Shown one piece after another: positions 7,932 through 16,772 of a stretch of DNA of 64,000 nt. A program made the translations under genes and the position numbers. How positions within the stretch are numbered: position 1 is the stretch's first letter; each line of letters begins with the position of its first letter. The stretch lies in NCBI RefSeq assembly GCF_900130075.1, contig NZ_LT671418.1:1984001-2048000 (forward strand), given 5' to 3'. The stretch comes from Herminiimonas arsenitoxidans (GTDB lineage Bacteria; Pseudomonadota; Gammaproteobacteria; Burkholderiales; Burkholderiaceae_D). The notes under the pieces were generated by a model. That model ran no database searches. It was not told where the DNA came from and worked only from the letters and a program-made list of their open reading frames with translations.

Positions 7932-10772
7932 TTAATTAAGCGCCAGGCTATTCGTCAAGTTGGTCAATGCTTGGCCGCCACCGTAACTGGTTTGGACCGG
8001 AGCTGTACCGCCCAGAGTAATACGGATTGCGCAGTATTTAAACTCTGGAATCTTGCCGAACGGATCCAGCGCAGCATTCGTCAAACGGTTAATCGCCGCT
8101 TCGTAATAGCAGAACGGTACAAAGACCGCGCCGCGTGGCGAGCTATCGTCAGCACGTGCATACAAGGAAACTTCACCGCGACGCGATTGCAGCGTGATGA
8201 TGTCGCCTGGATTGCCGCCCATATTCGCCAAATCCAACGGATGGATCAGAGCGATTGGATCTGGTTCGATCGAATCCAGAACGGTTGCACGACGCGTCAT
8301 ACTACCTGTGTGCCAGTGTTCCAACTGACGACCGGTGATCAGAACCATCGGATATTCGGTATCAGGACGCTCAGCTGCAGGAATGATATCTGCAGGCACG
8401 AAACGCGCACGACCGGATTCACGCGGGAAGCTGTCAACGAACACAACTGGCTCACCTGGATCGCCTTCTTTTTCGCATGGATAGGTCACGGAATCTTCAC
8501 GCTCCAGACGTTCCCATGTGATACCAGCGATGCTAGGCATGGTGTGACGCATTTCGTCGAACACTTCCGACACATGCTTGTAGTTCCAGTCGCAACCAAG
8601 GCGATTTGCCATTTGCTGAATGATCCACAGATCTTGCTTGGCTTCGCCTGGTGGGTTCAAAGCTTGGCGACCCATTTGCACCGTACGATCGGTATTCGTG
8701 AAGGTACCGGTTTTTTCCGGGAACGCACTTGCAGGCAAGATGACGTCAGCCAGATAAGCGGTTTCAGTCAAGAAGATATCCTGAACAACGAGGTGATCCA
8801 AAGCTGCCAACGCTTCACGCGCATGGTTAGCATCAGGATCGGACATCGCTGGGTTTTCACCTTGTACATACAGACCGCGGATTTTGCCGTCGGTGATTGC
8901 ATGCATGATCTCAACCACGGTCAGACCTGGTTCTGGATCCAGCAAGTCTTCCGACATCTTCCATGCTTTTGCAAAGTTGGCACGGATCTTAGGATCGCTA
9001 ACGCTTTGGTAATCTGGGTACACCATAGGGATCAGGCCAGCGTCGGATGCACCTTGCACGTTGTTTTGACCGCGCAATGGATGCAGACCTGTACCTGGAC
9101 GACCGATTTGGCCGGTCATCAATGCCAGAGCGATCAGGCAACGTGCATTGTCGGTACCGTGGATATGCTGCGATACGCCCATGCCCCACAAGATCATCGA
9201 ACCTTTCGATGTTGCGTAGAGACGTGCAACATAACGCAGCGTTTCTGCATCGATACCGCAGATAGGCGCCATCAATTCAGGTGTATAGCCTTCAACGTTT
9301 TTGCGCAGCTCTTCGTAACCAATGGTACGGCTTTCGATAAATTCTTTATCGACTAGGTTTTCGGTAACGATGACGTTCATCATCGCGTTCAACATCGCGA
9401 CGTCGGTATCCGCCTTGAATTGCATGAAGCGATGTGCGATACGTGACATCTCAGTACGACGTGGATCGCAAACGATCAACTTGGTACCGTTGCTGACCGC
9501 ATTCTTGATCCAGGTTGCAGCAACTGGATGGTTCACGGTTGGGTTCGCACCAATGATGATGACCACTTCTGCCTTGGTCACGTCCATCACTGGATTCGAG
9601 ACCGCGCCCGAACCGATGCCTTCGAGCAGCGCGACAACTGAGGATGCATGGCACAAACGTGTGCAGTGATCGACGTTGTTGCTACCGAAACCGGTACGGA
9701 CCAATTTCTGGAACAAATACGCTTCTTCGTTACTACCTTTAGCCGAGCCGAAACCAGCCAGCGATTTTTTACCGTGGGTATCGCGAATCTTGACGAAGTT
9801 ACCACCGGCTACTTGCAGCGCTTCTTCCCATGTCGCTTCGCGGAACACTTCCATCACGCGATCTGGATCCATGATGAAATCACCGCTCTTAGGTGCATCA
9901 GCACGGCGGATCAAAGGCTTGGTCAGGCGATGTGGATGGTTTGCATAATCGAAACCGTAACGACCCTTGACGCACAGACGTTCACGGTTAGAAGGACCAT
10001 CACGGCCTTCCACGTAGAGAATCTTGTTGTCTTTGATGTTGTAAGTCAGTTGGCAACCAACGCCGCAATATGGGCAGACGGAATCAACTTGTTTGTCAGG
10101 GACATTCAATGCGACATCACGGGCCGGCATCAGTGCGCCAGTCGGGCATGCTTGTACGCATTCGCCGCAAGCGACGCAAGTCGACGCGCCCATAGGGTCA
10201 TCCATATCGAACACGATCTTCGCATGGTCGCCGCGGAATGCCAGGCCGATCACGTCATTCTCTTGTTCGTCGCGGCAAGCGCGGACGCAACGTGTACATT
10301 GAATACATGCATCGAGGTTAACGGCGATCGCAGGATGCGAGTAGTCATACGCAACTTTTGCACGTGCTTCAAAACGTGGTTTGCCGACGCCCATTTTCGC
10401 AGCCCATTCGTCCACTTCATTGTGGCGCGTATAGTCAGCTTCTGGCATATCGGACTGCAACAGTTCCAACACCAGTTTTTGCGATTTCACTGCACGTTCG
10501 CTTTCGGTATTTACTTTCATACCGTTGGTCGGGTTACGGCAGCAGGAAGGTGCCAATACGCGTTCGCCATTGATTTCAACGACGCATGCGCGGCAGTTAC
10601 CTGCTGTGTCCATACCTTCTTTGAAGCAAAGGTGCGGGATTTCTATGCCTTCGCGCTTGGCGACGGTCAAGATCGTATCAGTTGCACGGCCGGTTACTTC
10701 ACGACCATTCAATTCAAACGTAACTGTAGGCACATCAAGCAGTGCCATTTCGCTTCGGGTAATTGCGTTCAT
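7932..10772 (-). CDS. fdsA: NAD-dependent formate dehydrogenase, catalytic alpha subunit FdsA
   Basis: A 946-residue cytosolic molybdenum or tungsten bis-MGD enzyme that oxidises formate to CO2. Domains in order: plant-type [2Fe-2S] domain (Cys 49, 60, 63, 77); NuoG-like iron-sulfur segment; a two-cluster ferredoxin domain (CIQCTRCVRAC near 156 and CVACGECVQACP near 199); the Moly-4Fe4S domain (VCPYCGVGC near 232); then the molybdopterin domains. The active-site residue is Cys about 374 in HCTRLCHASS, so this is a Cys, not a Sec, enzyme. The C-terminal molybdopterin-dinucleotide domain contains TGRQLEHWHTGSMTRR. It follows fdsGB by 32 bp in one operon, with a ribosome site (AAGGTG) before the ATG. 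Formate would come from formyl-CoA made by Oxc and released by Frc. Confidence 0.95.
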   Translation of the reverse strand: MNAITRSEMALLDVPTVTFELNGREVTGRATDTILTVAKREGIEIPHLCFKEGMDTAGNCRACVVEINGERVLAPSCCRNPTNGMKVNTESERAVKSQKLVLELLQSDMPEADYTRHNEVDEWAAKMGVGKPRFEARAKVAYDYSHPAIAVNLDACIQCTRCVRACRDEQENDVIGLAFRGDHAKIVFDMDDPMGASTCVACGECVQACPTGALMPARDVALNVPDKQVDSVCPYCGVGCQLTYNIKDNKILYVEGRDGPSNRERLCVKGRYGFDYANHPHRLTKPLIRRADAPKSGDFIMDPDRVMEVFREATWEEALQVAGGNFVKIRDTHGKKSLAGFGSAKGSNEEAYLFQKLVRTGFGSNNVDHCTRLCHASSVVALLEGIGSGAVSNPVMDVTKAEVVIIIGANPTVNHPVAATWIKNAVSNGTKLIVCDPRRTEMSRIAHRFMQFKADTDVAMLNAMMNVIVTENLVDKEFIESRTIGYEELRKNVEGYTPELMAPICGIDAETLRYVARLYATSKGSMILWGMGVSQHIHGTDNARCLIALALMTGQIGRPGTGLHPLRGQNNVQGASDAGLIPMVYPDYQSVSDPKIRANFAKAWKMSEDLLDPEPGLTVVEIMHAITDGKIRGLYVQGENPAMSDPDANHAREALAALDHLVVQDIFLTETAYLADVILPASAFPEKTGTFTNTDRTVQMGRQALNPPGEAKQDLWIIQQMANRLGCDWNYKHVSEVFDEMRHTMPSIAGITWERLEREDSVTYPCEKEGDPGEPVVFVDSFPRESGRARFVPADIIPAAERPDTEYPMVLITGRQLEHWHTGSMTRRATVLDSIEPDPIALIHPLDLANMGGNPGDIITLQSRRGEVSLYARADDSSPRGAVFVPFCYYEAAINRLTNAALDPFGKIPEFKYCAIRITLGGTAPVQTSYGGGQALTNLTNSLALN

Positions 10773-10804
10773 TATCTTTTCACCTTAATCCGGGGGCTAC
10801 GTGC

Positions 10805-12508
10805 TTAAGCCAACTCATGCGGGAAGTACTTGACGACACAGTCGATAGGATTAGGCGCAGCCTGACCCAAACCACAGATCGACGAATCGCGCATAACCAG
10901 CGACAGATCTTCCAGCAAGCCGACATCCCATTTTGGCTTCTTGATCAATTCAGCTGCTTTCGCGGTACCGACACGGCACGGTGTGCATTGACCACACGAT
11001 TCGTGTTTGAAGAAGTCCATCATGTTGCGTGCTGCCTGAACTGCTGTGTCTTTATCCGACATCACGATGACCGCTGCAGAACCAATGAAACATCCGTATG
11101 GTTGCAAGGTATCGAAATCAAGTGGAATATCGTTCATCGATGCAGGCAAGATACCGCCCGATGCACCACCTGGCAGATAGCCGTAGAAGGTTTGACCTTC
11201 CAGCATGCCGCCGCAATGTTCGTCGATCAATTCCTGGATCGTGATACCGGCTGGAGCCAGTTTGACGCCAGGATTTTTTACACGGCCGGAGACCGAGTAC
11301 GAACGCAAACCTTTACGACCGTGACGACCATGCGATGTAAACCAGTCGCCGCCTTTTTCCAGAATGTCGCGTACCCAGTACAGGGTTTCAAAGTTGTGTT
11401 CCAGCGTAGGACGGCCGAACAAACCAACTTGTGCCACATATGGTGGACGCAGACGTGGCATGCCGCGCTTGCCTTCGATGGATTCGATCATCGCGGATTC
11501 TTCACCGCAGATGTAAGCGCCAGCGCCGCGACGCAGGAAAATCTCAGGCATGTTTTCCATCGGTGGATTGGCTTTCAATTTCGCCAATTCCGCTTCCAGC
11601 ATGGTGCGGCAACCGTGGTATTCGTCACGCAGATAGATATAGATAGTTTGGATATCGACAGCCCATGCTGCAATCAGCATGCCTTCGAGGAAACGATGCG
11701 GATCTTTTTCCAGATAGACGCGATCCTTGAATGTACCTGGCTCGCCTTCATCGATGTTCACAGCCATCAGACGTGGGCCTTTTTCGCCACGCACGATGCG
11801 CCATTTACGACCGGATGGGAAGCCTGCACCACCCAGACCACGCAAGCCGGAATCCTCCATCGTCTTGATGACAGATTCAACATCGCGTTCGCCGGAAATA
11901 CATTTTTTCAGCAGCGCGTAGCCGCCTTCGTTTTGATATGCAGCGAAGTCAGTAATACTACCTTCTGCTTGCACGATTTCTTTTTTCTCAACCGCTGCTT
12001 GTACTGCTTCGCATGTTGCGTTGATGATCGGATTTTGACCAACAACAGCAACTGGAGCTTGTTCGCAACGACCAACGCAAGGCGCTGCAATCACGCGCAC
12101 TTCTTTGCCCAAAAGCTTAGGCAACTTGGCCAACATATCTTTCGCGCCAGCCATTTCACATGACAAGCCGTCGCATACGCGAACGGTCAATGCCTGCGGT
12201 GCAATGCCGCCTTCTTTAACGATATCGAAGTGATGGTAGAAGCTCGCCACTTCATACACTTCTGTTTGAGCCAAGCGCATTTCTTGCGCCAGCGCAGCCA
12301 GATGGCTGGAAGCCAGATGACCGAATTTATCTTGGATTTTATGCAGATGTTCGATCAGCAGATCAGCCTGACGTGATTCGTCGCCCAGCAACGCGCGCAC
12401 TTCAGCCAATGCAGCAGGGTCAACCCGGCGGCCTTTTGGCGCCTGACGCTTGCGCTCCTTTGTGTTGACTACTTCTTGCACTGCAATTGGAATGACTTTG
12501 TGGTTCAT
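10805..12508 (-). CDS. fdsB: Formate dehydrogenase diaphorase subunit, FdsG-FdsB fusion
   Basis: A 567-residue fusion of the two NADH-module subunits. Residues 1 to about 165 are NuoE/FdsG-like, with the thioredoxin-fold [2Fe-2S] ligands in CDGLSCEMAG and CVGRCEQAP. From about 180 the protein is NuoF/FdsB-like: GLGGAGFPSGRKW binds FMN and NADH, GAGAYICGEESAM is the family's second glycine-rich motif, and ESCGQCTPCRVG with a later Cys (SSICGLG) binds the [4Fe-4S] cluster. It passes electrons from FdsA to NAD+. Cupriavidus and Rhodobacter encode fdsG and fdsB separately; the fused form is known in Methylorubrum Fdh1. It is first in the operon, behind the shared promoter element at 12740-12783. 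No fdsD gene is seen. Confidence 0.93.
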   Translation of the reverse strand: MNHKVIPIAVQEVVNTKERKRQAPKGRRVDPAALAEVRALLGDESRQADLLIEHLHKIQDKFGHLASSHLAALAQEMRLAQTEVYEVASFYHHFDIVKEGGIAPQALTVRVCDGLSCEMAGAKDMLAKLPKLLGKEVRVIAAPCVGRCEQAPVAVVGQNPIINATCEAVQAAVEKKEIVQAEGSITDFAAYQNEGGYALLKKCISGERDVESVIKTMEDSGLRGLGGAGFPSGRKWRIVRGEKGPRLMAVNIDEGEPGTFKDRVYLEKDPHRFLEGMLIAAWAVDIQTIYIYLRDEYHGCRTMLEAELAKLKANPPMENMPEIFLRRGAGAYICGEESAMIESIEGKRGMPRLRPPYVAQVGLFGRPTLEHNFETLYWVRDILEKGGDWFTSHGRHGRKGLRSYSVSGRVKNPGVKLAPAGITIQELIDEHCGGMLEGQTFYGYLPGGASGGILPASMNDIPLDFDTLQPYGCFIGSAAVIVMSDKDTAVQAARNMMDFFKHESCGQCTPCRVGTAKAAELIKKPKWDVGLLEDLSLVMRDSSICGLGQAAPNPIDCVVKYFPHELA

Positions 12509-12739
12509 GATTGTTCCTAATCAGCTTAAATACCCTGACAGTTATCAGGGTCTTCTCATCGTGTCGTTCTATGTCTTATTGCGCTTTATCCTGCATCGTG
12601 GACGCCCGTCTTTCTGCATCAGACCGTTCGACTTCCACCATCTTTGCTGCACTTACTGCTTGGCTTACGTATCAATTAATTTCCCGGGAACCGAATATAT
12701 GCTTTTTTTAGCATATAAAGACCCTTTTCAGATGGCCGT
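12509..12739 (-). promoter_or_regulatory. fds leader with hairpin
   Basis: An untranslated leader of about 225 bases is predicted between the -10 element and fdsGB. TATATGC (12696-12702) pairs with GCATATA (12711-12717) around a run of T/A. On the minus strand this is preceded by CTGAAAAGGGT, which resembles CT(A/G)AAGGGTATCTCT at the start of the oxc and TPP-enzyme leaders. No gene is visible here. Confidence 0.45.
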
Positions 12740-12783
12740 ATCTTATCGATGCGGCCCCACCTCCAGCATTGACCAAGGTCAAT
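12740..12783 (-). promoter_or_regulatory. fds promoter: -10 hexamer and ATTGACC-N2-GGTCAAT operator
   Basis: The perfect palindrome ATTGACCAAGGTCAAT lies at 12768-12783 and a -10 hexamer TAAGAT (minus strand) at 12740-12745. The palindrome centre is 35.5 bp from the far edge of the hexamer, exactly as at 16345-16388 and 20171-20214. This puts it near -41.5, the class II position for Crp/Fnr-family activators, where it replaces the -35 box. Confidence 0.8.
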
Positions 12784-13047
12784 TTTCCACATGATCTTTA
12801 GTACATATGCCCTGGCCGCAGGCAAAAACAATAGAAAAATCAGCCTTCTGCTCGCATTTTCACCGTAAAAGGAATCATTCTCATTTGAATAAACTGTTTA
12901 ACGTACTTTCGCCATGCTATCCCAAAATAAAATGACTCGCTCCAAAGTACCTCATTTTACCGGCTGAAATAAGCATATATCAATTCCTCCATCGCATTCG
13001 CTATACGCTGTGCGCTGCATATACAAACGCGAATACCGTCATCCAAT
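12784..13047. other. Intergenic sequence between fds promoter and frc2 terminator
   Basis: No credible gene, repeat or RNA is visible. The sequence is AT-rich relative to its neighbours. Confidence 0.5.
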
Positions 13048-13084
13048 AAAAAAAGCCCCTCCCGTTAGGGAGAGGCTTTTTTGT
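13048..13084. terminator. Intrinsic terminator after frc2
   Basis: AAAAAAAGCCCCTCCC pairs with GGGAGAGGCTTTTTT around GTTA, with one C-A mismatch. It ends the TPP-enzyme/frc2 transcript on the minus strand. Confidence 0.85.
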
Positions 13085-13118
13085 AGCAACGGTCTTTACA
13101 GACCGCTTTGCTTTTAAA

Positions 13119-14369
13119 TTACGAGATCACGCGTTCTGCGCGCAATGCTGCAATATCTTCCGCGCTGTAACCAAGTTGACCAAGCACTTCTTCTGTGTGC
13201 TCACCCAACAATGGCGAACGTGTCACATCCGTTGGGCTGTCCGACAACTTGATCGGGTTACCGACTGTCAGGTATTTGCCCCGTACTGGATGATCCACTT
13301 CAACGATGGTGCCGGTTTCACGCAGCGATGGCTCTTCAGCGATTTCTTTCATCGACAAGATCGGGCCGCAAGGGATGTCGAACTTATTGAGGATATCCAT
13401 AGCTTCGAACTTGGTCATGGTCTTGGTCCACTCTTCGACCGTTGCGAAGATGTTTTTCAAGTGTGGCAAGCGCGATGCTGGGGTTGCGTATGCTGGATCT
13501 GTCAGCCATTCTTCTTTACCGATCACTTTGCAGATCGGTGCCCATACTGCACCTTGAGCGATGAAGTAGATGTAGGCGTTAGGGTCAGTTTCCCAACCTT
13601 TACATTTCAGAATCGAACCAGGTTGACCACCACCCGATGCATTACCGGCGCGTGGCACGGAGTCACCGAACGGAGTATCCGGATATTGCGGATACTCTTT
13701 CATGGTACCGGTACGTTCCAGACGCTGTTGATCACGCAGTTTAACGCGGCACAGATTCAACACGGCATCCTGCATAGGCGCCAACACTTTTTGACCGCGA
13801 CCAGTTGCGTGACGTTGCAACAATGCAGCCAAGATACCCAGAGCCAGATGCAAGCCGGTACCGCTGTCACCGATTTGCGCGCCAGTGACCATTGGTGGAC
13901 CGTCGTCGAAACCGGTAGTCGAAGCAGAGCCGCCTGCGCATTGCGCAACGTTTTCATACACTTTGCAGTGTTCGTATGGACCAGGACCAAAACCTTTGAC
14001 CGATGCGACGATCATTTTTGGGTTGAGTTCGTTGATACGTTCCCATGTGAAACCCATGCGATCCAGCGCGCCAGGTGCGAAGTTCTCTACCAGTACGTCG
14101 CATTCCTTGATCAAGGTTTCGAGGACAGCTTTCCCTTTTGGGTTTTTTGTATCCAGTGTGATCGAACGCTTGTTGTGGTTGAGCATCGTGAAATAGAGGC
14201 TGTCTGCCTCAGGGATGTCACGCAATTGACCGCGTGTAGCATCGCCTTCGCCAGCACGTTCAACCTTGATAACATCTGCGCCAAACCATGCCAGTAACTG
14301 GGTACATGTCGGGCCTGATTGCACGTGTGTGAAATCAAGAATGCGATAGCCGCTTAATGCCTTACTCAT
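13119..14369 (-). CDS. Class III CoA transferase, second Frc paralogue
   Basis: A 416-residue CoA transferase closely related to the Frc at 16773-18032. It keeps [26 protein letters not shown] at the N-terminus, the catalytic Asp at about residue 168 ([10 protein letters not shown]) and the family block [16 protein letters not shown]. The glycine loop that covers the Frc active site reads NASGGGQPG instead of NAGGGGQPG, so its first Gly is a Ser. This may alter substrate choice. The ATG at 14369 has a good ribosome site (AGGAG). It follows the TPP-enzyme gene by 72 bp and shares its operator-controlled promoter, so it probably makes or discharges the acyl-CoA handled by that enzyme. Whether it uses formyl-CoA/oxalate or another pair cannot be told from sequence. 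Confidence 0.85.
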   Translation of the reverse strand: MSKALSGYRILDFTHVQSGPTCTQLLAWFGADVIKVERAGEGDATRGQLRDIPEADSLYFTMLNHNKRSITLDTKNPKGKAVLETLIKECDVLVENFAPGALDRMGFTWERINELNPKMIVASVKGFGPGPYEHCKVYENVAQCAGGSASTTGFDDGPPMVTGAQIGDSGTGLHLALGILAALLQRHATGRGQKVLAPMQDAVLNLCRVKLRDQQRLERTGTMKEYPQYPDTPFGDSVPRAGNASGGGQPGSILKCKGWETDPNAYIYFIAQGAVWAPICKVIGKEEWLTDPAYATPASRLPHLKNIFATVEEWTKTMTKFEAMDILNKFDIPCGPILSMKEIAEEPSLRETGTIVEVDHPVRGKYLTVGNPIKLSDSPTDVTRSPLLGEHTEEVLGQLGYSAEDIAALRAERVIS

Positions 14370-14441
14370 CAACTACTCCTATCTTTTACAAAAAAACGCG
14401 AACAGGTCATCCCCACTCGCGCAGTACTTAGCTAATAAAAA

Positions 14442-16193
14442 TTATTTATACATTGTTTGCGCCATCGTACCTGGTGCGTAGACCGCGGGATCGACCCAGA
14501 TATTGATGACTGCAGATTTACGTGTTTTCTGTACTGACTCGCGAGCACGCTGTAGCGCGCCTGCGATGCGTGATGGGTCGCGCACTTCCTCACCATAACC
14601 GCCCAACATTTCAGCAAACCGACTGTACGGGATATCGGACAGCAGGTTACCAACATTACCGCGCTCTTCACCGTACTTAGCCAATTGGCCGTAACGGATT
14701 TGATTCATGGCCGAGTTGTTCCCGACCACCGCGATAAATGGGACATTGAAGCGATTCGCTGTTTCAATATCGAACGAGGTCATTGAGAATGCGCCATCGC
14801 CGTAATAGCACAATACCTCTTTTTCCGGATTGGCCAAACCGGCTGCAATTGCGAAGCCGGTACCAACCCCCAAGCTGCCTAAGGCGCCTGGATCCATCCA
14901 TTGCCCCGGATTACGTGGACGAACCGCTTGTGCCGAGATCGTCACGACATCACCACCATCACCGATGTAGATAGTGTCTTCGCCGAGGAATTCATTGATT
15001 TCATATGCAACGCGATATGGATGTATTGGCGAGCTGTTCGATTTGAACAGCGGCATCAATTTCTCCGTTGCGACAACTTCTGCTGCCTGCAAGGCCTTCA
15101 TCCATACTTTGCGTTTTGCTTGCGCCGATTTGTCGATGCGACCCGATGCTGCCTCCAGCGTTGCTGCGAGGATGGCACCCGGATCGCCAACCAAACCCAA
15201 ATTGACGTCGCGATTTTTACCGACTGTACGATAGTCTTGATCGATCTGTACGATCTTCGCATTTTGACTCAAGCGTTTGCCGTAGCCCATGCGGAAATCG
15301 AAAGGCGTACCAACGATCACAATGACATCCGCCTTGTCGAAACCTTCACGACGCGTACGATCGAAGTGATGCGCATCGCCCGGCGGCAAAATGCCGCGCG
15401 CAGCGCCATTAAAGTAAGCTGGAATATCCAGCATGCGCACCAGAGCAACAGCTTCTTTGTGTCCGCGCGAAGTCCACACTTGATTGCCAAACAGAATAAC
15501 CGGACGTTCTGCATGCAACAGCAGATCCGCCAGCTTTTCTATGTCGAGTGGATCACCTATCGATTTAACTGACGCACGGTAGCTGCTAGGTGCAGGAATC
15601 ACCGCACGACTCACATCGATTTCGCGATCCAGTACGTCACGCGGAATTTCCAGATACGAAGGACCACATGCACCAGCGAACGCTGCGCGTATCGCCATGG
15701 ATACCATGTCTGCCACACGCTCGGTAGAACGCACACCTTCCGAAAACTTGGTGATGGGACGCATCATTTCTGTATGCGGCAAATCTTGCAAGGAACCCAT
15801 CATGTGCTGGGTGATGCCACCTTGACCACCGATATGCAGCACAGGGCTTTCTGAACGGAAAGCGGTAGCAATACCAGTCATAGCATTGGTGCAACCAGGA
15901 CCCGCCGTGGTGACAACAACACCGAGCTTGCCGGTTTGGCGGGCATAGCCGTCTGCTGCATGTGCAGCGACTTGTTCATGACGGAAATCAACTATGCGTA
16001 TGCCTTCATCCACACAACCATCGTAGATATCGATGATGTGCCCACCACATAGCGTAAAGATGGTATCGACACCCTCATTCTTCAGTGCACGCGCAACCAA
16101 ATGACCACCCGAAATGATGCCGCTATCGCGGCTCTTCACTTGGAGGGTGTCATCTGCTGTCGTGGTCGACGGATACGCCGTTACTGAAGACAT
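14442..16193 (-). CDS. TPP-dependent enzyme, OXC/HACL/acetolactate-synthase superfamily
   Basis: A 583-residue thiamine-diphosphate enzyme with the usual PYR, central and PP domains. The catalytic Glu that activates TPP is present (DFRHEQ, Glu about 73), so it is not a glyoxylate carboligase, which has Val there. The cofactor motif starts at GDGAFSMTSF (about 465) and ends at NN (about 492-493). It is clearly distinct from the Oxc at 18283-19995: it lacks the C-terminal ESGRIGNLN region that contacts CoA in Oxc. The operon with a CoA transferase and the same promoter as oxc-frc and fds suggest work on a small acyl-CoA or 2-hydroxyacyl-CoA, perhaps lyase or decarboxylase chemistry. That is inference; an annotation as acetolactate synthase would be unsafe because no small subunit is nearby. 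Confidence 0.75.
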   Translation of the reverse strand: MSSVTAYPSTTTADDTLQVKSRDSGIISGGHLVARALKNEGVDTIFTLCGGHIIDIYDGCVDEGIRIVDFRHEQVAAHAADGYARQTGKLGVVVTTAGPGCTNAMTGIATAFRSESPVLHIGGQGGITQHMMGSLQDLPHTEMMRPITKFSEGVRSTERVADMVSMAIRAAFAGACGPSYLEIPRDVLDREIDVSRAVIPAPSSYRASVKSIGDPLDIEKLADLLLHAERPVILFGNQVWTSRGHKEAVALVRMLDIPAYFNGAARGILPPGDAHHFDRTRREGFDKADVIVIVGTPFDFRMGYGKRLSQNAKIVQIDQDYRTVGKNRDVNLGLVGDPGAILAATLEAASGRIDKSAQAKRKVWMKALQAAEVVATEKLMPLFKSNSSPIHPYRVAYEINEFLGEDTIYIGDGGDVVTISAQAVRPRNPGQWMDPGALGSLGVGTGFAIAAGLANPEKEVLCYYGDGAFSMTSFDIETANRFNVPFIAVVGNNSAMNQIRYGQLAKYGEERGNVGNLLSDIPYSRFAEMLGGYGEEVRDPSRIAGALQRARESVQKTRKSAVINIWVDPAVYAPGTMAQTMYK

Positions 16194-16344
16194 GATTTTC
16201 CTGTTAAGCCGGCCATGAAAGTCATTCTCGTCACGGCCGTGCTGTTTACTTACTTCTTAAGGTAAGGCATCTTTAAAAAACATGTATAGGTTTTTAGAGA
16301 TACCCTTCAGCCTGCGCATTCACTATAGCTAATAGAGTGGCCGT
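16194..16344 (-). promoter_or_regulatory. Leader of the TPP-enzyme operon with hairpin
   Basis: A predicted untranslated leader of about 145 bases. TCTTTAAAAAAC (16270-16281) and GGTTTTTAGAGA (16289-16300) can pair with a few mismatches. The flank reads AAGGGTATCTCTAAAAA on the minus strand, identical to the oxc leader at the same place relative to the promoter. Confidence 0.5.
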
Positions 16345-16388
16345 ATCATATCGATCTGCCTGCGCTTCCATCATTGACCCCGGTCAAT
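16345..16388 (-). promoter_or_regulatory. TPP-enzyme/frc2 promoter: -10 and ATTGACC-N2-GGTCAAT operator
   Basis: The palindrome ATTGACCCCGGTCAAT is at 16373-16388 and a -10 hexamer TATGAT (minus strand) at 16345-16350. Both elements, and most bases between them (CGATATGATACG, CATCGCATGATAT), match the oxc promoter, so this is a duplicated promoter module. Centre-to-hexamer spacing is identical at all three sites. Confidence 0.83.
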
Positions 16389-16711
16389 TTTCATCGCATG
16401 ATATTCGGCCTACGCATCCTTCTCTGTTTTGCCTATTTTTCCCTCTTAAATAAGGCCATCACAGCAACTACTCTTATTCCCTCCTCTCGTGCTTTTTTAA
16501 CACCGATTTATCGATGAAATTTTGCAACGCACTAGCCATGCAAGAACATCAAGAATCAATACGAGCTTAGATAAATTTTGCATCGCAACATAATTTATCG
16601 CCCACCGCCCAATCCTCAGACATGCTCGTCCAAGCAAACAAGCACTATATCAGCTGACGATTACGCACCCAAAAGCGCTACCTTGCGCATTACCTTCGCA
16701 TGGTACAGACG
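16389..16711. other. Intergenic sequence upstream of the TPP-enzyme promoter
   Basis: About 320 bp without a credible gene. The first bases (TTTTCATCGCATGATATTCGG) match the oxc upstream region; beyond that nothing is recognisable. Confidence 0.5.
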
Positions 16712-16745
16712 AAAAAAAACGGCGCCCAAACTGGGCGCCGTTTTT
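16712..16745. terminator. Intrinsic terminator after frc
   Basis: AAAAACGGCGCCCA pairs with TGGGCGCCGTTTTT around AAC, with A and T tracts on either side. A strong GC-rich stem that ends the oxc-frc transcript. Confidence 0.92.
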
Positions 16746-16772
16746 ACAAGCTAGAACTAGTTTAAGAAATTC

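Noticed and set aside
14442..16193. Annotation as acetolactate synthase large subunit
   Set aside because: No small subunit or branched-chain gene nearby; the operon and promoter tie it to CoA transferases.
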